Source: Alopecurus myosuroides
Taxonomy: Eukaryota; Streptophyta; Magnoliopsida; Poales; Poaceae
Assembly: GCA_028641055.1 (NCBI GenBank)
Contig: CM054062.1
Span: 141,898,682-141,962,681 of the forward strand
Length of the DNA stretch: 64,000 bases
Direction: 5' to 3'
Part shown: positions 47,650 to 61,300 of the stretch, piece after piece
How positions within the stretch are numbered: position 1 is the first letter of the stretch
How the letters are laid out: each line of letters begins with the position of its first letter
The notes under the pieces: model-generated
Databases searched by the model: none
What the model was told of the DNA's origin: nothing
What the model saw: the letters and a program-made list of their open reading frames with translations, nothing else
Translations under genes and position numbers: made by a program

Positions 47650-47659
47650 AATCCTTTGT

Positions 47660-48378
47660 GTGTCCTTATCAAAAAGAAATATAGGTGAAACTCAATAAAA
47701 ATATCATTATCACGTGTAAGTTTATGGACAAATAATAAATTCTTTAATGCATTAGGAACATGAAGAATGTCATTTAGATGTGCAACTTTGAATGACCAAT
47801 ATGACTTATATACATATTGTTACCATCGGCAGTGTGGACACGATCATGCCCCTTCTACATGTGTTGTGAGCCGGCTCAACTCACTAGTAATATGGTTCGT
47901 TGCTCCAGTGTCAGGATACCAGTTTGTGTCAAATCCATAAGATGCGATGTTGGCACGTTTATCATTACGATCATTACGTCCATCATCGTCATCAGAATCA
48001 TCCTTGCGGCGCCACCAGCAGAAGGCCGCAGAGTGTCCATGAATTTTGCAAATTTGACAAGTGACGTCCTCATAGGGAGTAGGGGTACGCCCACGGCCAC
48101 GACAGCGACCTTGCTTGCAATCATTGCCACGCTGATCATCGTGGCGTCTGTCATTGCCATCATCACAACGGTGTTCCTCATTGTCGCAGCGCAGTCAGAC
48201 ACGGATGCTTGTCATGGTCACGGTCACGACGCTAGTCATCGTCTCGCCTGCCATCAAGACGTGATCCTCCATCATCTCAGCGTCTCTCGTACTCATAACG
48301 TTCACGACATCCTCTTTCATCACGATCAACAAAACGTCCACGTTAACCGCGGTCAACACGAGGATTGTCCCGGCTGCA
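47660..48378 (-). pseudogene. Element D nucleocapsid and protease remnant
   Basis: The minus strand contains an Arg/Asp-rich low-complexity segment (48100-48370), a degraded zinc-knuckle region near 48030-48070, and a protease active-site remnant in the style of DTGATNHI near 47880-47930. No single frame spans it, so several indels are present. The gene call rests on position between gag and integrase as much as on motifs. Confidence 0.55.
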
Positions 48379-49110
48379 TCAAGCAACAACAGCCAATGAA
48401 ACGAATCCACGATCTTGGCCAGACCCGGAGAGCATCTCTTGGCGGGTATCATGTGCACAAATTTGCGCATACAAATCATCAAGGGTGATAGCATTGTTGC
48501 CATTGACCGCTGAGACCAAAGAATTATAGGATGCATCAAGCCCATAGAGTACATATCTGACCATCTCATCTTCCTCAACAGGTTTTCCAATAGCAGCGAT
48601 TTCAGAAGAGTATCCCTTCATCTTAGCAAAGTATTGGGCCGCAGAAAGGTCATTCTTCTTCGTCGCATTGAGTGCTCCCTGCAACTGGTTTATCTTTGTG
48701 CGAGACAAAACGATGAACATCTTGTTGATGAACGCCCAGACAGCAGTGGACGTGTCGATGCCAACGACGTGCGCAATGACTTCCGGTGAGAGGGAGTTCA
48801 CCAACCATCCCAACACCGTTTGATCCCTCGACAACCATGCCGAATATGCAGGGTTGAGGGTTTTAGTGACATGTCCTTCCGCATCCTTCACCTCCTGGAG
48901 TTTTTCCAGTGCCGGCTCGTTTCCCTCTAGCAAATCTAGGACTTGAGCACCACGCAGTGGGGGATACACCAAGGTCTTCGAGAATAGGAAGTTGGACCCG
49001 GTGAGTTTTGGGGAGGGAGGAGCCCCGAGAGCAGCAACCAGCATCGATGATGAGGTTGACAAAGACATAGCAATTGACGGGTTTTTCTTCTTCCGATCAA
49101 CGACGACCAT
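48379..49110 (-). pseudogene. Element D gag, N-terminal part
   Basis: Copia Gag (UBN2-like). From ATG 49110 (or an internal Met at MSLSTSSSMLVAALG) the frame runs 243 codons. It includes FLFSKTLVYPPLRG, NPAYSAWLSRDQTVLGWLVN, INQLQGALNATKKNDLSAAQ, YFAKMKGYSSEIAAIGK, VRYVLYGLDASYNSLVSAVN and ICAHDTRQEML, which are typical capsid helices. It stops at 48379, where the family continues into a Gly/Arg-rich tail. The C-terminal nucleocapsid lies in broken frames below. Confidence 0.85.
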
Positions 49111-49309
49111 GGGGTTTTCTTCTTCCGATCAACAACAGTCGTGGTGTTCGTTTTTGTGTGTGTGTGTTCCGATCAAGACGATCTTGGATTTTTTGGAGGT
49201 TTGCTTCTGATCAAGGGACCGTAGGAATTTATGTTTGTGGCTTCCAATCGAGTAGATCGTGAGGGGTTTTTTCTAGGGTTCTTCGGCGGTGGCTAGGTCA
49301 TGGAGAGGA

Positions 49310-49323
49310 GAGCCACGGTACCA
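49310..49323 (-). other. Primer binding site of element D
   Basis: On the minus strand TGGTACCGTGGCTC follows the LTR directly. It partly resembles the initiator-Met-type site TGGTATCAGAGC common in Copia elements. Confidence 0.5.
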
Positions 49324-49509
49324 TGTCGGAATCCTAGGCTTGAACCAACGTAACCTCACTCGAGGGTCCGAGGTATGTGTTATATGATGATGGGAAAAGC
49401 CCCCATCATGGCTTACAGGAGTCGGCTTACAGGAGTCCGTGTATCGAACAATACAACTAAACCTGAGACATAAGAATATTACATGTCGAGCCTAATACAT
49501 ATTCTGACA
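49324..49509 (-). repeat. 5' LTR of element D
   Basis: TGTCGGAATCCTAGGC...ATTCTGACA, 186 bp. It contains a small extra repeat of GGCTTACAGGAGT relative to the 3' LTR. Confidence 0.85.
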
Positions 49510-50280
49510 TGGGAATCTTGTTTACTTGTTTACCATATTGCAAACTGGAGCTTTGATCAAACATAGAACATGTATGATTGCCACTTCTCTTTAGCTTCAG
49601 CTGGAGATCCAACTCTAGCTCCTTGCGTCATAGCTGAAGTTTAATCTATGTATTCTCTCTCCCACTTGAGACGCTCTTTTGTTAGTCCCGTCTCATTTAC
49701 TTCAACCCGAGCAATGTTTCTAAAGCACTACTGCTTGGAAAGCCAAGTCTTTCTGCACTAAACGTAAGTTGATTCCATTTATAAAAATCTAGTGTTATGC
49801 TTCTTCCACTATCATCACTCGATCTTGAGGTGACAAAGCCAATATCCACGACATGACATCTACTAATTCTTGTACACACAAATTGATGCTTAGGAGACTT
49901 TCCTAACATAAAGCGAGAAGAGTTGGTAATTGTAAAAGGAAGTAATAAGAATCAGTTGAGTACGCTGAACATAATCACAGCCTGTTGGACACTCATCAGA
50001 TGGGAAAGAACTATACAACATGAGAAGATAATAGATAGTTGATAGTTCCCACTCACCTGCAGCTGCCGTTGGTGCTCTCTCCACAGCTCGCTCGGTGCAT
50101 TGCACTCCAGTGCATTGCATCCCATGGTACATTCCTTCGACTCAATTGCATCTGCTTGCTTGCCATTTCTTGCATTGTAATTCTCTTTACCATTGTGCAA
50201 TTGGTGTGCATTAACAAGTGTCAACCTATTGACAAGGTACTCAAGGCCGAGTGGGATATCCCCCATCACCTCCATGGTTA
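49510..50280. other. Interval without recognised gene
   Basis: Mixed composition, between element D and the B3-like relic. Short open frames only. Confidence 0.4.
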
Positions 50281-50703
50281 GAGGGCATTATTCGGATCAA
50301 CTGGCACTAAAGCCCGTGTTGCCCGGGAGGAAGGAGGAGCGGCCCTAGAGGCGAAGCGTGCACGCGGCAAAAATTCCCAGCTTGTCCACAAGACCACAGT
50401 CCTGTTCCGCCGCTTCTACATCCAGCTCGACCGGGATGACCTGCATATGCTCGTTGTCCCAAGGTCATTATGGGAGCCCCACAAGAACCGACGTAAGATC
50501 CCCTTCCCCGTTGTATGTTGTTGGGTGTGTATTTCTATGATGACTTTGTGCAGGTGAGGCCCTTCAGCGAAGAGGTGGTGCTGGGAAGGAACTGGCAAGA
50601 GTTCGTTCAGAAGTGCAAGCCGGAGGAGCATGACGCCATTGTCTTTAAGCTCACTGCGAATGGCTTCAAAATCACTATTTTCAAGGTGGCATCTCTGTTG
50701 TGA
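50281..50703 (+). pseudogene. B3-domain-like gene fragment
   Basis: Two pieces in the style of a plant B3 DNA-binding domain. The first (to about 50492) reads HKTTVLFRRFYIQLDRDDLH then MLVVPRSLWEPHKN. The second (from 50554) reads VVLGRNWQEFVQKCKPEEHD and DAIVFKLTANGFKITIFKV and ends TGA at 50703. The order matches B3: a first strand with I/VP, then a W-x-x-F-V helix and a final IF strand. Between them sits a GT-AG segment of only 61 bp (50493-50553), shorter than usual plant introns. Splicing there would not keep the frame. With no clear start upstream (TAG at 50278), I call it a relic. Identification is by pattern only. Confidence 0.4.
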
Positions 50704-51014
50704 AGGGCTACACTTGTCATGACCATGGCTAACACAGATACACCATATTTTACATGGAAAACCTCTTAACTTGAGAGGAAATCCCGTGGGCCAAAGCCAC
50801 CCGGATCTTCTTCCACTATTAGGAAGGTGGGATACAACAAGCTCTATCTAGAGAGCAATAGAGGATCTCATACATCAAGATTTGGGGCATAAGATTTAGG
50901 GATTGGAACAATCTCACCAAATATGGTGGGACAACAGCTTGAAGGAGACAAGGTAGTGGTACTTCGCAACCTTGTGGGGAACACCCGGTGCTTGATCTCA
51001 ACCTCTTCCTTCAA

Positions 51015-51255
51015 CTTCTTCTTCTTTTCTTCTCTCTTGGTTTTCTTTCTTTCTTCTCCAATGGAGGATATCATGTGATTTTCGTCACTCCACTTTGTGG
51101 TGGCTGGTTGGGAGGGTTATCAGCCCCCATCCATCATGTTCAAAGTCCAAAATAGCACTAGGTCATAACCCTAATGGGAAGTGTAATTCTGCACCTGTTT
51201 GGTCCATCTGAAAGGCTTCTAGTCTCCGTCTCCTCACAGTCCACATGAGGAGGAT
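51015..51255 (+). repeat. Direct repeat, left copy (about 240 bp)
   Basis: CT-rich start, then CTCCAATGGAGGATATCATG and GATTTTCGTCACTCCAC, ending CACATGAGGA. A diverged second copy lies at 52207-52452 in the same orientation, starting exactly at the outer border of the LTR fragment 51700-52206. Confidence 0.8.
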
Positions 51256-51641
51256 GCTGGATTGCGCAAACGAAAGTTAAAAATTTCGCCAATACTTGAT
51301 ATGCAACAACCAAGACCTTGCTATGCAGGTACAAGTTAATATAAATTCCAAAATTTAGTTCCCAAGATCGTGTACCAGACACCATAGTAGCGGAAGAGGT
51401 GTCGATGAAGCCTGTGGAAGATCCTCATGCACAAGCCTGTGGGTGAGGATGTTGCCGACTCCCCGTATCCAGCACCGTGATCCAGCAGAGTGAGGGTCTC
51501 ACGTGTTACCCCTCTGAGAGTATGCACACATAGGTCAGAGAAATTCTGCAGCGGTTCGTCATTCAGGACTTGACGCCTGATGCGTGCATTATAGCTATTT
51601 ACTTAATGTTTTATTAATAAGTAGATAGAGACTTTGATATT

Positions 51642-51664
51642 TTACGTTCCCGCTCGGAACGTAA
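51642..51664. repeat. Perfect 9-bp hairpin at the LTR-fragment breakpoint
   Basis: TTACGTTCC, a five-base spacer CGCTC, then GGAACGTAA. It lies just where the Gypsy leader sequence after the primer site stops matching the family. Confidence 0.75.
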
Positions 51665-51680
51665 CCCCAGACGCCGCTGG

Positions 51681-51697
51681 CCCCACGGTGGGTGCCA
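51681..51697 (-). other. Primer binding site of the truncated Gypsy copy
   Basis: On the minus strand TGGCACCCACCGTGGGG, one base different from the start of the sites in elements B and C. It follows the LTR end after a GT, as in those elements. Confidence 0.7.
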
Positions 51698-51699
51698 AC

Positions 51700-52206
51700 T
51701 ATCGAGTGTTCGTAGTATGGTTCATGGCAGGGGGTGCCATAAGCCTTTGAGTAGATCGTGGGTGGAAATCTAGGGAAGTTACTCTAGGAGGGTATACAAG
51801 TTTACCCAGGTTCGGTACGTCGCAACAGTGGCGGCGTCCTACTCATGCAATCTCACTAAATCACGGCTAAACACTGAAGTATACAAAGTACAATGTGAGT
51901 CTAGGTTCTGTCTTCTCTCTGAGGCGACTCCCGTTCGGCTTTATATATACAGCCGGATTAGGGCTTACAGGAAAGAAAACGTGGAGTCTAAGGAAAGTAT
52001 TCCTATTCTTGGTAAACAAGACGTCTGGCTTCTTCTCCAAGCCAGATTACGTATTGGGTCGTAATCCGGGTTCTTCTAGAATCCCTCTTCCCATGCATCA
52101 GCTTGCTGGGCCGCCCAATGAATTTTGCTCCATTACCTATGGGCCACCTGGGTAATCCGGCCTTCGGCCCATGCCGGACATACCCCCATTTGGCATATAT
52201 CTGACA
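51700..52206 (-). mobile_element. Truncated Gypsy copy: 5' LTR related to element C
   Basis: Read on the minus strand it starts TGTCAGATATATGCCAAATG and passes through GGATTCTAGAAGAACCCGGAT, CTAATCCGGCTGTATATATAA and CGACGTACCGAACCTGGGTA. All of these have close counterparts in the 548 bp LTR of element C in the same order. It ends at 51700 next to a primer site. Only about 35 bp of leader remains, and then the element is broken. No second LTR was found. It is a distinctly diverged family member, much older than C. Confidence 0.85.
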
Positions 52207-52452
52207 TTCTTCTTCCCTTTTCTCTCTTCGTTTTCTTTCTTTCTTCTCCAATGAAGGCTATCATGTGATTTTCGTCACTCCACCTTGTGGTGGCTCTTTG
52301 GGAGGGTTATCAACCCCCCCCCCCCCCCCATCCATCATGTGCAAAGTTCAAAATGACCCTAGGTCACCCTAATGGGTAGTGGGCTTCTGCACCTATTTGG
52401 GTCGACTGAAAGACATCTAATTGCCATCTCCTCACAGCCCACATGAGGATAC
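52207..52452 (+). repeat. Direct repeat, right copy
   Basis: Matches 51015-51255 with scattered changes and an expanded C run (52317-52329). Confidence 0.8.
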
Positions 52453-53163
52453 CCAACACATACCTGTAAGGGTTGCTTTACGGAGGAAGCGTCAAGCGAA
52501 TGCCTGTATCCTGGGGATGATCTGCTTTTTTTCATACCTGATTGAGTATGTTTTTAGTATCCTGCAATATATGAGTTGGCCATGGTTCTCCCTGTCCGTA
52601 AAGATTCTGCAAGCAAGCAAAATAATTAGTTTTGGAGTGGCAAACCCCATTAGTAGTGAGTTTCCAGCAGAGAAAGGCTTGCTCATGAGTGTTCATGATT
52701 GGAATATCTTTGATTATTTGAGCAATGGGTGCTCTGAATAAGTTGTTCATTCAGTTTCTTTTGATCTAGAAGCCAAAGGTCTTTGACAAGAGCCGGGGTA
52801 ATTCTAGCCGCAGGTTGGGTGGTGATTAGGCTTGTCATAGATAGTGTTCCAAGCAGAGCACAAATAGCACACACAAAAAAGCAGAGCGCCAAGGTGAGCT
52901 CCAAATGGAGATGCTGCCCTGTGAAATCTCAAATCTGATAGAGTAAATGGGCTTTGAGGATAGAGTAAATGGGCCTTGAGAATAGAAGACCACAAGGTGG
53001 ACTTGGGAGTGTTGGGTTTTGGGTGCCAAATGACTGAACTGAACACACACGCACGCTTACAACGCTAGAATAGCCCATGTGGCTGCAGTCCAGCAACGGA
53101 TTGAAGTATTTTCAAAAGAATTTTGGAGGATTCCAATACATAGGATTCTTTCCTAAGGAATAC
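52453..53163. other. Interval without recognised gene
   Basis: No convincing gene. GATAGAGTAAATGGGC is repeated close together near 52939 and 52961. Confidence 0.4.
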
Positions 53164-53440
53164 CTTTGGATCACACCTACAAAATTCCTGTGGATTGTAT
53201 TCCTACACCCTAATTCCATAGGAATTTCAACATCCACTCTAACCTCTTTTTTAACCTCTTTCGCGTAGGATCGAGGCAATTTTCCTGTGGTTCCATCCAA
53301 ATGATTGTTTGCACAGTTTTCCTCTGTTTTGTAATCCTATGTTTTGCACCTACAATCCTATCAAATTCCTATGTTTTCTCAGTTCCTCTGTTTCGTAATC
53401 CTATCAAATTCCTATGTTTTTGTAATCCTGTGATCCAAAG
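53164..53440. mobile_element. MITE-like inverted-repeat element
   Basis: CTTTGGATCACA at 53164-53175 is the exact reverse complement of TGTGATCCAAAG at 53429-53440. The interior is AT-rich, about 277 bp overall, non-coding, with a near-duplicate AATCCTATCAAATTCCTATG word. Such AGGAATT-rich small elements are common near grass genes. No clear target duplication, so the superfamily is open. Confidence 0.5.
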
Positions 53441-53939
53441 AAGCCCAAGGCTTGCACTCCTTGCCTGTCTGGTAGTCATGGAGGACATGACAATCCCCTT
53501 GCCTTGAATTGATGCTTGACCCCAAGCAGGAGCACCAGAAGCGCTAACGAAGATAGTCAATTATATTCAAATTGACTAACGCACTTACGCACAATGTATT
53601 TTTTACATTATTTAAAAGCATGTAGAGGGTAAAATGGCATCGATTGATCTCAATTCTACGACAAAAAGGAAGATAAAATGACTCAGAAGCATAGCCGTAG
53701 CAGAATGTTGGAAGGCATACATTCAAGCCAAAAATGCCATCCCCGAAGGTACTAGCAAGCAAGGAATTAACTAGCAGTGTCTGCTGAGTAAACGCTCAAA
53801 ATTGATTTGCACTTTCACATTACACAGTACCGTAACTGGGGGCTAACTAAATAGATCTGCCAACAGAAAAAATATCACGTTAAGTAACTCTTTCTTTCCT
53901 CGAGCTGTTGATGAGTGGCACCGATACTGAACAATTCTA
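53441..53939 (-). other. Downstream region of the RPSA gene
   Basis: Follows the stop codon of the ribosomal protein gene on the minus strand and probably holds its 3' UTR. The exact polyadenylation site cannot be fixed. Confidence 0.5.
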
Positions 53940-55972
<2,033 letters not shown>

Positions 55973-56092
55973 CTTCGCAGTCGCCGCTGAGGATAGGACG
56001 TAGAGTTGAGGTTGAGGGCGCGGGCGTGATGGGCGAGAGGAGCTGGCGGCGCGACAAGGGACGGACCGACGGAGAGCGATCCAGTTGAGAGG

Positions 56093-56126
56093 TTTATATT
56101 AGTGGGCCTTTTGGGCTAAAACCCTA
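56093..56126 (-). promoter_or_regulatory. RPSA promoter: TATA box, site II and telo-box
   Basis: On the minus strand AATATAAACC (56091-56100) offers a TATA-like box about 120 bp before the ATG. Just upstream are GGCCCA (site II, 56103-56108), AGCCCAA (56111-56117) and TAGGGTTT (the telo-box AAACCCTA read on the plus strand, 56119-56126). Site II plus telo-box is the known signature of plant ribosomal-protein promoters active in dividing cells. Confidence 0.8.
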
Positions 56127-56506
56127 GATCTCCAATTATGTCATATGGTCCTAAAAAAATGTCATTAAACTAATGTTGTCAGAGTTATAAAAAAAAACTG
56201 ATGTTGTCAGAAGTTTTCTCTATTTCTTTCCGAGAAACTATTTTGCATGTAAAGTTTCTAAAGGATTTTATATGATTTCTAAGTTTTTCTAAAAAAAAAA
56301 GAGCGAAGCCCTAACCTCTGTATCAGATTGATGCACACAATATGTATACACCTCAAGGATTAGCCAAAGTGGCTACATGAATTAACAACCGAAGGAAACC
56401 GTCTAACCATATTGTATTCTTCTAACATCCTACCGGCCACTGGGTTGAATAACCAACATCAACCGACTACATAATCCATAGAAACTCGTTTTTATGCAGA
56501 CAACCT
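56127..56506. other. Upstream flank of RPSA
   Basis: AT-rich with A-runs. No gene recognised. Confidence 0.4.
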
Positions 56507-56952
56507 GCAAAAATGAACAACACCAACCTTGTTAGAAATATCATCATTCCGACAATTTTAAATTTCCCAAACAAAAGTACAAACATCAATGTGAATACAA
56601 GGTTTAGTTTTCTCGCAAAGTAAAAAGTATCGATTAAAAAAATGGAACATCATCTGTCATCCTCTCCAGCCGGATCAAGATGGAATCGATGGTGGCGGTG
56701 GAGAACCTCACGAGGCGATTTGTCTCCCCTCCATGCAAAAATGAACAACACCAACCTTGTTAGAAATATCATCATTCCGAAAATTTTAAATTGCCCAAAC
56801 AAAAGTACAAACATCAATGTGAATACAAGGTTTAGTTTTCTCACAAAGTAAAAAAGTATCGATTAACAAAATGGTACATCATCCGTCAGGCGGATCAGGA
56901 TGGAATCGATGGTGCGGTGGAGAATCTCAGGAGGCGATTTGTCTCCCCTCCA
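56507..56952. repeat. Tandem duplication, 228-bp unit, two copies
   Basis: GCAAAAATGAACAACACC starts at 56507 and again at 56735. The two units stay alignable to TTTGTCTCCCCTCCA (ends near 56732 and 56951) with few changes and small gaps. Only short open frames. The second copy lacks about ten bases around the CCTCTCCAGCC stretch. Confidence 0.9.
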
Positions 56953-58296
56953 GATCTCGGTCTAATCTGAACTTCAATGGTTGTGTTTCTCTATGTTACT
57001 TTGTGGGACCTTCTCTAGTATGCCAATACATTGCAAAATGTTGACACGATTTTTAGGATTGGAGGAGTCGGGAAGCAAAAGGGAACCGCCATAAGGCCTA
57101 TGTGTGTCCATGTTGGGTCGCAATAGGTGCAACACTTGCACACAATTTGTTTTCCTAGCACGGCCACACCAAGATTAGGCCCTAGGAGAAGCCCATGGAT
57201 ATTAGCGCTAGACACACATGTAGAGAAGTCAATATCACGGGTCATATTTATGCAGTCCTTGTACTGCTCATTTAGGACAGCTTTGTCGCCTTGATGTCGT
57301 CTTCGTCGCCTCATAGTAAACAAACAGTGCCTCTCCCGAAGTACACATGTACAACGCGGAGCTCTGGGTAGTGCCTTATTGGACCTAGCCGCTAAGAACT
57401 AGGTCCACGACGAGATGGGAAGAGGAGCAATGTGGATTGCTTCCATCCACTAGTAGGAAGGGGAAATTTCGTAAAGAGTCGTAAATCCAAGCTTGTAAAA
57501 GCCGAAAAGCACACATTTATAGCCAAAATATTTCAGCACATGAGCACTTTACAGGGATATTAGGAGTTCAATACATTCCTAAAAAGGCTCGGCGAGGCAT
57601 CTACTACCCCTATCTACCAAGGCGGTGTTCGACAAGGAGAATACGATGCTCACATATGAGGCCACCTGGGTGGAGCCCATCTCCAAGATCGTCGAGAAGA
57701 AGATCGCCTCCTTCACCACAAGCGCGCCTCAGCCTGAGCTAGAGTTATTGTTTTTGTCCTTGATGCTGAGGGGATTTTCTTCATCTTCATCCTCATCCTC
57801 GCCTTCGCTCGAAGAGTCATCTTTGCTGCTGCTCTAGCTCTCCGTGCAGCACTCCATGCACCCTCCACGATACCCAAAGATCTTCACGAGGAGGGTGGAA
57901 CCTCCGTTGTAGCGGAAGTGAAGGATGTGCTTCCGCTCTAGGCCGCGAGAGCGGGCGAAGGACTTCCACCCCTACCTCAAGAGCATGTATCCCCTGGTGG
58001 AGAACGACACGTCCACCCAGCAGGGGTTGTCGAAAGGACTCGAATGTCGCCTAGAGGAGAGTGAGTAGACGTTTAAAAATAATTATGGTGAAGGCTTGAA
58101 TAAATGCGGAATAAAACGAGCGTGTAATTTATAAAGCCAAAACCTAAACAAACTAGGTTCACCTATATGCACCAACAACTTATGCTAAATAATTCAAGCA
58201 ACTATGTGATAGCAAAATATATAACTTCAAGCTCAATAACTATCACAAAGTAAATTGCATAATTAAGGAGATCGAGTATAGAAATAACTGATACAC
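56953..58296. other. Interval without recognised gene
   Basis: A short open stretch at 57625-57837 ends in a Ser/Leu run and has no family resemblance I can name. From about 58050 the sequence is AT-rich and continues, after the inserted element, at 62504. Confidence 0.4.
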
Positions 58297-58301
58297 ATGG
58301 A
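58297..58301. repeat. Target-site duplication ATGGA
   Basis: ATGGA at 58297-58301 and again at 62499-62503, directly flanking TGTGACG and GTGTTACA. A perfect 5 bp duplication. Confidence 0.85.
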
Positions 58302-61300
58302 TGTGACGCCCCGAGATCGGGCACTATGCAGATTTCAGCATTCCCGCCAAATCCGCATAATAACCGATTCCAGGTTGCCATTTATGATAACATTACAATA
58401 GTTCACGAATATTCCACAATTACAACAGCATCAGAAAGATACAAGATGACTCAACGAGCCAGGGATTACAACTGATACAATACAAAGATCCAAATAACAG
58501 CGGAAGAAACAAACGTCCGTCTACGGACAAGATCCAAATTGGACTAAGAGTCCTGAAGATAACCGAAGGCGTCCAATCCCTGCCCAGGCCAAGCCGGAGG
58601 GATTCCCAAGCTAACGTCGTCAGACTTCAAACCTGTTGACTGCAATTTGGAATTTGCAGCCACGAAAGAGATTCGTGGGTCAGTACGGTTAAGTACTGGC
58701 AAGGGGGACAAAGCCCATACTCACAAGAATACCGGCGTAGCCAATCATCACAAGATACAAATACTTTAGGATCAACGGAGAGGAAGGGGGTATGGCAAAT
58801 AAGCGACAGCGGGCTGCACTAACCAACTACAGAGATTCTATTACTTCCAACTATCAGAAAGGAGATAAGATCGAGTGATAGTAACCAACTGAAAGATAAC
58901 GTCAAACAAACCCATCCTGGATCTCGCCCCTTATCCGAAGAAGCAATCCGAGGATAACTCACACCGTGGTATTAAAGATGAGTCAAGTTTGTTGTGTGAA
59001 TAACCTATTACTAGTCAAGTTATTAATCATTGGGTGAAACATGATTGATCATTATGTTGAAGTTGTCCTGAGTACTTGTAAGCCAGTACTTTCACCAAGT
59101 AATCCATAACCGCGGAAAACACGGCTTCTCGAGAAGATTTACCCTGCAGGGGTGCACCATAGTAACCACACTCATGAATATCCCGCCAGATGGAATGCCT
59201 TCCACCAAGCGGGGCACTCAACACAATCCAACCCTTCTTCGCATCAAGCCCAAAGAACCTTGGGCGCACGGCTAATCGAGCCCAGAAGAAAATGGACCCT
59301 CATAGCACTCTAAGAACGTGTCCCCCTATATGCCGACTACGAAAGTTCCACCCGGGTACCAAGGGCTCGCAAGATCATGCATGCAGCAAATGGAAAAACC
59401 CGAACTAAATGAGGCGATTTGGACGAGATGCGAATCGGGTCAAACTGAGGGGGAGCCCATACTCCCCAAATGCGGGTAGTGCGCTCATCATGGATCAGTA
59501 GACAAGACCCTTTTCCTATTAGGGTCGACACTAGCAGGCCTCAAAACCACAAAGGGCCTCCTGCCGGTGCCTTATCATCAAATTATTATTATTACCATTA
59601 GCAATTAACAGGTTTGATTGATTAACATCGAGCCCCCAGAACATAATTAAGTAATAACAGAAAGTAACGGGTAACAGACTCGAGCAAAACAACCTAAGCA
59701 AGATAGTAAGACACAGGCTCAAGCAAAGGTTATAGGAGTGGAGGTGAGGCAATATCAGGGTTAAAGGATTCATGTAATAGGTTCGTAACAGAAACAACTA
59801 CTACTAAGGCTAGCAGAAAAGAATCAACGGAAAGAATCGGTAACAAGTGATGAAAGGCAGCCATATGGCATGCAAGTGAGTATACTTGCCTGAGATCCCG
59901 CAAGGTAGCAGAACTTGTCGTTGCTCACATCATCTCAACGTCCTATCCGAGAAGAAGCAACGAACCTCGAACAAACACCGGAATGCAACAATTACTACTA
60001 CGGCAAAAGATCCAGCATGATCAAGATATGGATGCATGTCATGTTTAATAGATGCACCAAAGTAAACTAGTGGATATGATACACAGGTTTAAATGGATTC
60101 CATATGCAAAGATTGCATATGGCAAACCCATGCCTTATAGTTGAATTAATTGTTCTAACACTAAGCATCATGTATAAGTGAGTTAGAATGATGCATGCAT
60201 GATGATGATAACAAGATAACAACAAATAACAATGATAGATGCAAAGGAAAAGGAATAAAACAAGTTTGGAAAATTTGGTTACTTAAGCATGTCACACAAG
60301 CAATTGTTGTTTTCATCAAGTTAAGGTGTTCAAAACAAATAACAAAGTTTATATTTGAAAAGAACATCAAATTTTAGTTGGATTACATGTTTCACATTTT
60401 GAAATTGGACTTAGGATTATTTAGTTATGAATTAAACAATATTAAACAAGTTTTAATTGAATTAAACAAGATTTAAATTGTTTAGGCAATTTAAATTATT
60501 CAAACCAGAAAACAAATTTTATATTTGAATAGGATATTCAAAATGGTATGAAAAACATATTTTATTTGCCTTATTTGGAATTAATATGAATTATTTATGA
60601 GTTGTTGCAAATTACAATTGAATTATTTGAATTCAAATTTGAATTGCATTTTGAAAGTTCAAAACAGGAAACGATTGGTACCATTAGCTAGAGAATTAAA
60701 TTTGGACCAGCACACATATTTTATTTTCTTTATTTGGGGTTATAGAATAAAAGTTATTAACAAATTAAGGTGGAGGACCAATCTGTAATTTGTGAGGGCC
60801 TAGAGGTGAAGGAAACAGGGGGCAGGGCCTCTCTGCAAATTCTCTGGATCTGGGCGAATTGCACCCAGGCAGAGCCAGCCACAGAGACTGACCTGCGGGG
60901 CCAGCTAACGTGGGGCCAGGAGACGCTGACGAGGGGGGCCCGCAGCGCAGCGCGGCATGGTAAAAAGGAGTGGGCAATTTGCCCGAGCGGGGACTCGATC
61001 CCCCCCGCTCCCACGGTGCGCGCAGCGATGCCCAGCCACTGGGCTAAGGAGCGTTTGGTGATACACCACGAGTCTCACGGAATAAGATGTGAACATCGAG
61101 TTAACTGAACCTTTTGACAGAAAACAACGGTGCAGGCTCTCAGTTACAGGAAGCGACAGAACAAAATTACGGCCTCGCGTCGGGGAGGGATCGATCCATG
61201 GTCCTCTCAGCGTGAGCACGACAAGAACTACCACTACGTTGCTACGAGATGGGTGATGCACCACGGGAATAAACGATCTTGTACTGCCTCTGCGCGATTT

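Larger units (their letters stand above)
38723..49509 (-). mobile_element. Element D: decayed Ty1/Copia retrotransposon
   Basis: The minus strand reads LTR, primer site, gag, protease, integrase, RT, RNase H, polypurine tract, LTR: the Copia order (integrase before RT). The LTRs are short (186 and 180 bp) and clearly diverged, including an insertion in the 5' copy, so it is old. Flanks GGGGA (38718-38722) and TGGGA (49510-49514) match at four of five bases. The coding region has many frameshifts and is interrupted by an LTR-like insertion at 41711-46346. Confidence 0.88.

Noticed and set aside
57625..57837. A 70-codon plus-strand frame with an acidic start and Ser/Leu end
   Set aside because: No start context, no homologue recognised, and the downstream sequence is full of stops.
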